From assembly GCF_015207005.2 (NCBI RefSeq), contig NZ_JADEXS020000001.1, forward strand, positions 5,913,001-5,977,000: 64,000 nt of DNA. The letters run 5' to 3'. The notes below the pieces were generated by a model. It searched no databases. It worked only from the letters and a program-made list of their open reading frames with translations, and was not told where the DNA came from. The position numbers and the translations under genes are program-made. Positions 57,001 to 64,000 of the stretch are shown in pieces. The DNA is from Desmonostoc muscorum LEGE 12446. Its GTDB lineage: Bacteria > Cyanobacteriota > Cyanobacteriia > Cyanobacteriales > Nostocaceae. Numbering within the stretch: position 1 is the stretch's first letter; each line of letters opens with the position of its first letter.

Positions 57001-60000
57001 GATAGCAGGAAATACACTACATATTTTGTCACTCCCGGCGCAAGCTTTAAGCAAAAAGATAAGCACTTTACTGTCAATCCCGCAGTTGCTCAAGATTACG
57101 TACAACTGATTGAAACTATCAAAGCAGAAGGTTTGCCAATATCAACAGTTATTCATCTGTGGAATTACAAACAAGAACAAGTTTCACCAGAAAAATTGCT
57201 AGTTGAGGACAATACATTCAATCAAAGCTTTTGGAGTCTCCAGTGGTTAGCCCAAGCTTTCACTAAACAATATCCCAGCAATAATCTAAATCTGCTCTTG
57301 GTAACTGAAGGTGCTTACATCGCATCTGAATCTGACAGCTTACACAACGTACATCAATCAATGACGGGTACTTTGGTAAGGGTATTATCACAAGAAAATC
57401 CCACAATTCAAACCAAAGTTGTAGACGTAACACCGGATATTTTACCCCAGGAACTTACGAAGATTTTATCTCAAGAAATCCAAACGCAAGCAACTGGAGA
57501 AGGTATCGTAGCCATCCGCGATCGCCAAAGACTTACCCGCAGTTTGGAAAGAATTAACGTACCCCAAAATCACAATCAAGTTTCGTTATCAAGCGGTGAC
57601 ACTTGGTTAATTACCGGCGGTAGTAGCGATGTGGGAACGGAAATTGCTTTAACTTTGGCTAGTGAAACTCAGATTAATTTAGTCCTAACTGGAAGAAATC
57701 CACTTCCACCGAGAGAAACATGGGAATCTTCCAATCATAATGCTGCAACAACCAAACGTATCCAAGCAATTCAACAATTAGAAAGCTTGGGAGCCACGGT
57801 AATGTACCAAGCTGTGGATGTTACCGATAGCTTGGGTATGGAAGATTTGGTTAAAGCGATTAAATTGCGTTTTGGTAGTTTAGATGGGGTAATTCATGCG
57901 GCTGGAGTTGCAGATCATACCACATTCAAACTGTTGCAAAAGCCAAATAGTACCATCGCTAAAGTGTTAGCACCCAAGGTTCAAGGAACCATTGTTTTAG
58001 ACAGGGTAACGCGCAACGAACCGTTAAAATATTTTGTTGTCTTATCCTCAGTTTCCGCTTCTAAAGCAGAATGGGGAACTGGGATGGCCGATTATGCTGC
58101 TGCTAATACTTTCCTTGATAGTTACGTCGTCTACCGCAATCAACGCGGTGCATCGGGGCATTCATTAGCTCTCAATTACTCCTTGTGGAGCGATCGCGGT
58201 ATGGGAGCATTGCTAGGTGATGCTACTTTATTGATGGTTAAATCTAAAGGTCTTAATCCTTTAGAACCAGAACCTGCGGCGAATGCTTTTATTAAAGCTT
58301 TGGCTTTCAATAATTCTTCTGTCATCCATATTATTGATGCGATAGAAGCATCTGTCCCAGTTAAGCAGGTACGTTTTACCACCGCAGAAAAAGCCCCTAC
58401 AAAAACCTTAAATATCCGCAATTTGGTTCGAGAAATCTTAGGGCAACATTTGGCTATCTCGGAAGGGGAAATTGAAGGATATCAAACGTTTACTGAATTG
58501 GGTTTGGATTCGGTGGGGACTGTAGAAGTTGTACAAGGTCTTGGTAAGGCTTTGGAAGCTGAGTTACTTCCGACTTTGTTGTTTGAATATCAAACGCCGG
58601 ATGATTTGATTGATTATCTGCAAGAAAAGTTTGGGTATGAAATTAGTAGTGTTTCAGGAGATGATTTATTAACGAACCGCAGAGACGCAGAGGGAAGAGA
58701 TGGGGAGGAAGTTGACAGCCCACAAATTTTTGATGAAGAGAAGTTAGCGGAAGATTTGGAGGCAGAATCACCAAATACGACTAACGATAATGTTAGAGAA
58801 CAAGACATCGCAATTATCGGCATGGCTTGTAAAATACCAGGAGCGGATAATTTAGAAGAGTACTGGAATTTACTGATTGAAGGACGTTCTGCTGCTAAGG
58901 ATGTACCTGAAGATAGATGGTTTCATCAACACTATTTTTCTGAAAATAGCTCCAAGGAAACATCAATATCTAAACGCGGTTGTTTTGTCGAAAATCCCTT
59001 TGATTTTGACCCGATGTTCTTTGGTATTTCCCCCAAAGAAGCTGTCGCAATGGACCCCCAACAAAGGGTATTTTTAGAATTAGCCATGAAAGCTTTACAA
59101 CAAGCCGGTTATGGTGGCAGATATCGAACAAAAAATATCGGGGTGTTTGTTGGTTGCGGACAAAATACCTACATCGAACATTTCGGTAACTCTCAATACT
59201 ATGAAGCTTTAAGTCAGCGTTTTGGTGACAGTGCTTGGTTTAAGAATTTAGAGAATGGCGATCGCCAAAATTTGCTCAATACTCTTTCCCAGGTGTTGCA
59301 ACCAAGCGAAATTTTACCCGAATCGTCTGCGGGTAATGAAGTAAATGAACTTGCGGCTAGAGTCAGCCACTGTTTGGATTTAAAAGGCCCCAGCATGGCG
59401 GTTGTGACAGCTTGTTCCTCTTCCCTCGTAGCGTTGCATATCGCTTGTGAAAGCATCCGTTCCGGCGAGAGTAAAATGGCGATCGTTGGCGGGGTGAATT
59501 TCAATCTGAGTCCCAGCCCCTTTACCTTCCTCAAAAAAGCCCAGGCTCTTTCACCCACAGGAACTTGTTACCCCTTCGATAAACGTGCTAACGGATTGAT
59601 TTTGGGAGAAGGTGCGGGTGTATTAATCGTCAAGCCTCTCAAACAAGCTTTAGCAGACGGCGATAATATTCACGCTGTAATTAAAGGTTCGGCAATTAAT
59701 AACGACGGACATTCACAAGGTATAACTGCTCCCAATCCCAAAGGACAATCGGAAGCCATTCGTCAAGCATATCTGAACAGTGGTGTAGATCCGGAAACAA
59801 TTTCTTACATCGAAACTCATGGTACAGGTACGCTATTAGGAGATCCCATAGAAGTAGAAGGAATGACTAAAGCCTTCAGTACTTTTACTACCAAAAAAGG
59901 TTTCTGTGGCATAGGTTCCGTTAAATCTTCCATTGGTCATTTACTTTCTGCTTCGGGAATAGTTAGCTTAATTAAAGTAGTACTTGCCATGCAGAATGGC

Positions 60001-61473
60001 AAAATACCCCAAACTTTGGGCTTCAGCGAACCCAACCCCCATATTAACTTTGCCAACACGCCTTTTTATGTAGTAGGCGACGGTAGCAAACAATGGTTGA
60101 GAAATGAAAATCCCTTGCGTGCGGGAGTCAACGGATTTGGATTTGGCGGTACCAACTGTCACGTTATCCTTGAACAATCTCCTCTGACTGCAAACAATGT
60201 TGTCAAATCCCAGGTAAAAACTTTCTCTCCCCAGCTGTTATTCTTAACAGCTCACAATCAAACAGCACTCCAACAAGTAGCCGCACAACTTTACGAGCAT
60301 ATCGCCAATCATCCAGAACAACAAACTAACCAAATATGCTTTACTCAAAATAACGCCCAACGAGAACAACCATTAAAAGCCGCATTATTGGTTAACAATC
60401 GCCAAGATTTACTCGATAATCTCAAGGCGATCGCTAACAATCAAACAAAGTCCGAAATCCATACAGGTAAAGCGAATCCCCAGCGCACAACCCCAATACA
60501 TTTAGTGTTTGATGAAAACATCTCCATAACTCCCGAAGAAGTAGAAATTCTCAGACAAAACTTCACCGAATTTAACAAAGCTTGCACTGATTGCGAACAA
60601 TATTTGGGTTGTGGAATATCTAAGTTAACCACAAAAGCATATATCTTTGCAGTACAGTATGCTTGGGGACGATGGTTACAATCTTTAGAACTTCAACCTA
60701 CTAGTTTATTAGTAGAAAAAATCGGTGTAATTGTTGGTGCTTGTTTAAATGGAATGCTAAAATTAGAGCAAGCAATCAAACTGTTAGATTCGCAAGTAGA
60801 ACCAAGTATTCCCCAACAAGAATTATCATCAACTTGGACTTGCCCATTAATTACTCCCGAAGGAATATTTAGACAGCATCAACAAGTTTCTGCCAATCAA
60901 TTACTAAACCTTGTACAGAATGTTCGCTCTTTGAATGTAGACAACATTCGAGAAGTAATCAGCAAACAAGGAGTATATCTAAGCTTGGGTAATTCTCCAT
61001 CCTTACAACAGCAAATAACTTCTCTAGATGCTAACGGAACTTGGATATATCCAGACAAACAGCAACCAGTTGCAAATAGTTTGTTAACAACCCTAGCAAA
61101 ACTCTATGTAGCGGGAGTCCGATTTAACAGTCAATATTTATTCCCTGAAAACCTGCATCGAGTAGTATTACCAACCTATCCCTTCCAACGGAAAACCTAC
61201 AGAGTAGAAATAATCACCACCGAAATTGAGAAAGAAACAATTCCAACAACTATTCCTACACTCTTACCAATCGAAAAACTACCATCACTTTCACCACAAC
61301 AACGCCATTTAAGCCATGCAACATTAGCAGAAGATTTAGTCAAACTTGACAACAATCATCAACCAAACAGCACCAAACTTTTACCACTAGAAAAACTAAC
61401 TCCCCTTTCACCAGAACAACGTCAACTAACTTACTTAGTTTTATCTGAAGAATGGCAAAAACTTGGTAAATAA
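54031..61473 (+). CDS. Type I polyketide synthase KS-AT-KR-ACP plus a second KS with inactive AT (PKS2)
   Basis: 2480 residues. Module one: KS with Cys209 (DTACSSSL); AT with Ser658 (GHSVGEYVA) and HAFH, so malonyl; KR with GGSSDVG and Ser/Tyr/Asn in VVLSSVS and MADYAAANTF, but without an LDD box; ACP with Ser1494 (LGLDSVGTVE); no DH. Linker 1545-1590 includes CGCAGAG-type repeat DNA. Then a second KS (about 1592-2035; Cys1795 in VTACSSSL, His in ETHGTGT and SIGHLLSASG) with a 40-residue insert before the Cys. It is followed by an AT-like fold (about 2080-2390) in which GQGSQ and GHSxG are gone (VEKIGVIVGACLNG stands at the active site). There is no carrier after this AT. The C-terminus carries two copies of a LLPLEKLTPLSPEQR-type segment. 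Confidence 0.9.
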   Translation: MNNTADINKLSPLQRAVIALKEMRLKLDALERSKNEPIAIVGMSCRFPGGADSPSQFWELLRNGVDAIAEVPEDRWNIDEYYSSNLNLSGKMYTRNGAFIQNVDQFDPHFFGISAKEAASMDPQQRLLLELAWEALEYGGQSPQKLNGSKTGVFMGLFMDDYSRFNLYSGDHDRIDGYSSLGNARSVAVGRVAHFLGFQGPVMQLDTACSSSLLAVHLASHSLRSGECNMALAGGVNLILSPEASIGLSKMRALAPDGRCKTFDAAADGYGRGEGCGIVVLKRLSDAIANGDNILALVRGSAVNHDGASSGLTVPNGLAQEALISQALQNACVEPLKVSYVETHGTGTALGDPIEVRALGSVLCQGRSSEEPLFIGSVKTQVGHLESAAGIASLMKVILALQNQEIPGNLHLKQPSSHIQWDKLAVKVPTAPTKWDSQGQRLAGVSSFGISGTNVHLVVEEAPKVKSLEPQTEERPRHLLCLSALTETALVSLAQSYQTFLKSHPAASLANICFTANTGRSHFKYRLAVVAESTADLSEQLQGFAVGDSTVKFSRGKVENNRPKIVFLFAGQGSQYVGMARQLYETQPTFRKTLDRCDEILRPYLQKPLLSVLYPESNAPQLLHETAYTQPALFALEYALAQLWKSWGIVPDAVIGHSVGEYVAACVAGVFSLEDGLKLIAERGRLIQSLPQDGTMAAVFAPEAKIASLLQNHADKVSIACVNGPNNVVISGVRETVSEILEQLKLQGINAQVLQVSHAFHSPLMASILDEFEQIANALEFQKPRIPFISNVTGEILEARQVPDAAYWRQHLRGTVRFFTGMETLSKRDYDIFLEVGPSTTLLGMGKKCLPENTATWLPSLKKDSDDWMQLLATAGELYVRGTTIDWSAFDRDYQRQLIVLPTYPFQRQRYWVEKVVEVRRQKIEEALQSAPILKPKSENISRQAVVPPEWFYHWQWHSESLIESTEIATGAILIFGDRHHVGERFSELLDSRKYTTYFVTPGASFKQKDKHFTVNPAVAQDYVQLIETIKAEGLPISTVIHLWNYKQEQVSPEKLLVEDNTFNQSFWSLQWLAQAFTKQYPSNNLNLLLVTEGAYIASESDSLHNVHQSMTGTLVRVLSQENPTIQTKVVDVTPDILPQELTKILSQEIQTQATGEGIVAIRDRQRLTRSLERINVPQNHNQVSLSSGDTWLITGGSSDVGTEIALTLASETQINLVLTGRNPLPPRETWESSNHNAATTKRIQAIQQLESLGATVMYQAVDVTDSLGMEDLVKAIKLRFGSLDGVIHAAGVADHTTFKLLQKPNSTIAKVLAPKVQGTIVLDRVTRNEPLKYFVVLSSVSASKAEWGTGMADYAAANTFLDSYVVYRNQRGASGHSLALNYSLWSDRGMGALLGDATLLMVKSKGLNPLEPEPAANAFIKALAFNNSSVIHIIDAIEASVPVKQVRFTTAEKAPTKTLNIRNLVREILGQHLAISEGEIEGYQTFTELGLDSVGTVEVVQGLGKALEAELLPTLLFEYQTPDDLIDYLQEKFGYEISSVSGDDLLTNRRDAEGRDGEEVDSPQIFDEEKLAEDLEAESPNTTNDNVREQDIAIIGMACKIPGADNLEEYWNLLIEGRSAAKDVPEDRWFHQHYFSENSSKETSISKRGCFVENPFDFDPMFFGISPKEAVAMDPQQRVFLELAMKALQQAGYGGRYRTKNIGVFVGCGQNTYIEHFGNSQYYEALSQRFGDSAWFKNLENGDRQNLLNTLSQVLQPSEILPESSAGNEVNELAARVSHCLDLKGPSMAVVTACSSSLVALHIACESIRSGESKMAIVGGVNFNLSPSPFTFLKKAQALSPTGTCYPFDKRANGLILGEGAGVLIVKPLKQALADGDNIHAVIKGSAINNDGHSQGITAPNPKGQSEAIRQAYLNSGVDPETISYIETHGTGTLLGDPIEVEGMTKAFSTFTTKKGFCGIGSVKSSIGHLLSASGIVSLIKVVLAMQNGKIPQTLGFSEPNPHINFANTPFYVVGDGSKQWLRNENPLRAGVNGFGFGGTNCHVILEQSPLTANNVVKSQVKTFSPQLLFLTAHNQTALQQVAAQLYEHIANHPEQQTNQICFTQNNAQREQPLKAALLVNNRQDLLDNLKAIANNQTKSEIHTGKANPQRTTPIHLVFDENISITPEEVEILRQNFTEFNKACTDCEQYLGCGISKLTTKAYIFAVQYAWGRWLQSLELQPTSLLVEKIGVIVGACLNGMLKLEQAIKLLDSQVEPSIPQQELSSTWTCPLITPEGIFRQHQQVSANQLLNLVQNVRSLNVDNIREVISKQGVYLSLGNSPSLQQQITSLDANGTWIYPDKQQPVANSLLTTLAKLYVAGVRFNSQYLFPENLHRVVLPTYPFQRKTYRVEIITTEIEKETIPTTIPTLLPIEKLPSLSPQQRHLSHATLAEDLVKLDNNHQPNSTKLLPLEKLTPLSPEQRQLTYLVLSEEWQKLGK
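58670..58712. repeat. CGCAGAGACGCAGAGG-type repeat DNA in the PKS2 linker
   Basis: GAACCGCAGAGACGCAGAGG and following purines resemble the core of family C and other extragenic repeats, here read in frame as NRRDAEGRDG in the linker between ACP and the second KS. Confidence 0.65.
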
Positions 61474-61613
61474 TCTCTTGGTTTGTAGTAAACACTTTAG
61501 TGTTTTCAATTCAAAGCTAAACTCATTACTACAAACCAAATAATTCTTAATCCAAGGACTTTAGCCCGACCTTTCAAATACTAATACAATTTGTTTCTGA
61601 CGCTGCCCCAAAT

Positions 61614-61668
<55 letters not shown>

Positions 61669-61776
61669 GCGTCCTTTGCGCCCTTTGCGGTTCGTTCCTG
61701 ATATATGACGCATCTTCATACAAAACTTGCCTACAAATCTCAAAAACCAACCAATCGAAAAACATCAAAAACCATC

Positions 61777-64000
61777 ATGACTACCAACACCTTACAACAG
61801 CAAATATTCTCCGTCGTTGCTCAAATCACCGGACACGACATAGCAGACTTAGACTCAGACATGTACCTAGAAGGAGATTTAGGATTAGATTCCATTAAAA
61901 TCATGGAATTTCTCAACGGATTAATTCAAATCATCCCCGAAGAACAACAACCATTATTCATGGAAGTCTTAAACCTCCAAAAATTAATTCAATTGCAAAC
62001 ATTAGGAGAAGTTGTCACAGCCACGGAAAATTGTTTATTCCCTCAACAAGATAACTCCCAACCCGAAACCGAAAAAGTAGACATTATCCACGGACAATAC
62101 TTCCACTTACTAGGTCATTGGGTTGTCAACTCCATCAGCCTATTTTCTACCCTACGTCTGCGCGGAGACTTTGATAATAACATTGCTTGGCAAACCTGGA
62201 AAATCCTCATAAATCGCCATCCCATGTTACGCTCCCGCTTCGTTGTCCCTGAAGATGCAACTCGATTCAAAGACTACCAAATCGAAATCCTGAATAATCC
62301 CAATCCTCCAGAAATTCCCGTTACCGATATCAGAAATTTAGATAGCAAAACTCAAGAACAAACCATTAACGATGAATTACATCGCTGCCTAAATTATGAA
62401 TGGCAAATAACTGAATTTCCCCTACATCGGTTTTTTGTCTTTCGCCTCGAAGATTCCGTTTACCAACTCATTTTTGCTAACGAACACTTAATTTCTGATG
62501 CTTTGGGATGCCATACAATACTGCGCGAATTTATGGAGATTTATCGCGCTTGCGCTAATAACGAACAACCAAATTTACCACCAGCTACAACAGTTGCAGA
62601 ATACCAGCAAATGGTGCAATCTATTAATGCTTGGCAAGATGCGGAATCAGAAAAAGCGCTAGTAGAATACACAACCCGTCAAGGCACGAATTCATATTTG
62701 TGGAATCCTGCTAATAAAAAGATTACATCGGGTTGCCCCCAATTTCATAACCGTCGCTACACTCTCAAACGCGATACCACCGCCGCGCTGATTTCTCAAA
62801 CCCGCCAATGGCGATTACCTCTGAATTCTCTGCTGTTAGCTGCTTTCGTGCGAACGATCGCCAAATTTGAACAATCCCCCCGCAAATCCATTCTCCTACA
62901 AGTTCCCACCAGCGGCAGATTTTATTCAGAAGTCGATGCGACAAACGTAGTCGGTAGTTTTGCTCAAAACTTATCCATCGATGTTGAATTACCATCACTA
63001 ACCGAAAACTGGGAAGTTTTGTTAAATCTAGTTCACGAAAAAGTACAGCAAGGAATCGCCAACAATTACGATCGCACTCAAACCCGTCAAATGGCGATCG
63101 CTTTCCGAGATAATATCGTCTTGGAAAACGGTAAAATACCGAGTCGCATGTTACCAATGTATCGCCAGGTATTGAAATCTAATTTGTACTGTCCCTTTAC
63201 AGGACAAACTCAAATTAACAAGCAGTACGGAGATTTAGAAGTAATTGATTATCGCGCCGGTGGCATCAATGCTCCTGGAACCATCGATATTTTACAGGAA
63301 ATCTTCGATGATTGTTTGCAATTCGGAGCTAGTTACGACAGCGATTTCTTCCCAGCATCGGTTGTAGATCAATTCATGCAAGAATACATTGCTCAAATTG
63401 AAGAATTGGTTGCACTCAAAACTCAATCGCCCCAGGAAACAAAGCAGCTGAAACAAACTCCAGCAGATGCCGATATCAAATCGATACTCCAAGAAATAAC
63501 AGTGCAGGTTTGCCATAATCCCATCAATGACGGCGATATGGATAAAGATTTGGAATCAGAATTGGGTATTGATTCCTTAGAAATGATTCGGATTATCACT
63601 AAACTAGAAAAGCAATTAGGTAAAGTTAACCGCCAAGCTTTACTTTCTTGCAGAACTTTGGGAGAAATGGCTGCGGTTCTCAGCAATCAACAATCGCCAT
63701 CGGAAAGCCCCAAGCCAATAGAAATCCCTTACTTAGAAATTATCGAACAATCTCGACGCACTCCTAACGCGATCGCAGTTACCGATGGGGAAACTCAAAT
63801 CACCTACAAAGAATTAGATTTACAATCCAACCAAGTTGCCAATTATTTGCGTTCTGTAGGAGTTACACCGGGTGCATTTGTCGGCATCATGACGCTGCGT
63901 GGTCCGTTAATGTTTGTAGGAATTTTAGGTATTCTGAAAGCTGGGGGTACTTACGTTCCTTTAGATCCAATGTACCCCCAAGAAAGAATCCTCTACATTC
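61777..64000 (+). CDS. Multienzyme start: carrier - condensation-like - carrier - adenylation (partial, runs off the window)
   Basis: The frame opens at ATG 61777 and is open to the window end (741 codons). Order: carrier 1 with Ser39 (DLGLDSIKIMEF); condensation-like domain (about 105-540) whose HHxxxDG motif reads E236-H237-LIS-D241-A, so the first His and the Gly are replaced but the second His and Asp are kept; carrier 2 with Ser600 (LGIDSLEMIRI); then the start of an NRPS adenylation domain (from about 645; ITYKELDLQSNQVANYL, ILKAGGTYVPLDPMYP). Carrier 1 is probably the missing acyl carrier for the last KS of PKS2. The usual NRPS order is C-A-PCP; here a carrier precedes the A domain. 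No reading-frame break was seen. Confidence 0.85.
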   Translation, partial: MTTNTLQQQIFSVVAQITGHDIADLDSDMYLEGDLGLDSIKIMEFLNGLIQIIPEEQQPLFMEVLNLQKLIQLQTLGEVVTATENCLFPQQDNSQPETEKVDIIHGQYFHLLGHWVVNSISLFSTLRLRGDFDNNIAWQTWKILINRHPMLRSRFVVPEDATRFKDYQIEILNNPNPPEIPVTDIRNLDSKTQEQTINDELHRCLNYEWQITEFPLHRFFVFRLEDSVYQLIFANEHLISDALGCHTILREFMEIYRACANNEQPNLPPATTVAEYQQMVQSINAWQDAESEKALVEYTTRQGTNSYLWNPANKKITSGCPQFHNRRYTLKRDTTAALISQTRQWRLPLNSLLLAAFVRTIAKFEQSPRKSILLQVPTSGRFYSEVDATNVVGSFAQNLSIDVELPSLTENWEVLLNLVHEKVQQGIANNYDRTQTRQMAIAFRDNIVLENGKIPSRMLPMYRQVLKSNLYCPFTGQTQINKQYGDLEVIDYRAGGINAPGTIDILQEIFDDCLQFGASYDSDFFPASVVDQFMQEYIAQIEELVALKTQSPQETKQLKQTPADADIKSILQEITVQVCHNPINDGDMDKDLESELGIDSLEMIRIITKLEKQLGKVNRQALLSCRTLGEMAAVLSNQQSPSESPKPIEIPYLEIIEQSRRTPNAIAVTDGETQITYKELDLQSNQVANYLRSVGVTPGAFVGIMTLRGPLMFVGILGILKAGGTYVPLDPMYPQERILYI

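Overview
The window looks like chromosome of a filamentous, heterocyst-type cyanobacterium (Nostoc/Anabaena group). The evidence is the very frequent HIP1 octamer (GCGATCGC), a psb30/ycf12 photosystem II gene, a phenylalanine ammonia-lyase that keeps the active-site numbering of the Anabaena variabilis enzyme, a mycosporine (mys) cluster, half-size GDT1 proteins, and dense families of short extragenic repeats and palindromes typical of Nostocales.

Layout. 0-8.5 kb holds housekeeping and accessory genes: an HD-domain protein, bifunctional proline dehydrogenase/P5C dehydrogenase (putA), an acetyltransferase, a hybrid histidine kinase whose first PAS domain has decayed, and a BtuF-like cobalamin-binding protein. 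8.7-17.4 kb holds a two-gene unit: a GNAT-domain protein followed by a 2542-residue coiled-coil protein that also carries a C-type-lectin-like domain, a hydrophobic segment and a pesticin/T4-lysozyme-like domain. I do not know of a described system with this architecture. 17.5-24.4 kb holds two half-size GDT1 transporters, a Cys-cluster protein, psb30, recJ, a small secreted protein, nagA and purE. 24.9-28.4 kb holds two tandem ammonium transporters.

28.6-36.9 kb is a sunscreen (mycosporine-like amino acid) locus. mysA, mysB and mysC are tightly coupled and mysD follows after a repeat-filled gap. Divergent from them are an MFS transporter and a phytanoyl-CoA-dioxygenase-family protein that fits MysH, the palythine-forming oxygenase. 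A GT14-family glycosyltransferase lies next to mysH and could be linked to the glycosylated MAAs known from Nostoc.

37-43.6 kb holds a glycosyltransferase, an acetyltransferase, ribonuclease Z, the 3' remnant of an RTX/PPC-domain protein cut by a complete 1235-bp insertion sequence, and several miniature inverted-repeat elements. 44 kb to the window end is a biosynthetic cluster: phenylalanine ammonia-lyase, an acyl-AMP ligase fused to an acyl carrier protein, a KS-AT-DH-KR-ACP polyketide synthase, a second PKS (KS-AT-KR-ACP followed by KS and a catalytically dead AT), and the start of a multienzyme with the unusual order carrier, condensation-like, carrier, adenylation. The set reads as a cinnamate-primed PKS/NRPS line. 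The predicted enzyme-bound intermediate after module 2 is a 3-hydroxy-7-phenylhepta-4,6-dienoyl thioester. Every intergenic gap in this cluster carries a different repeat.
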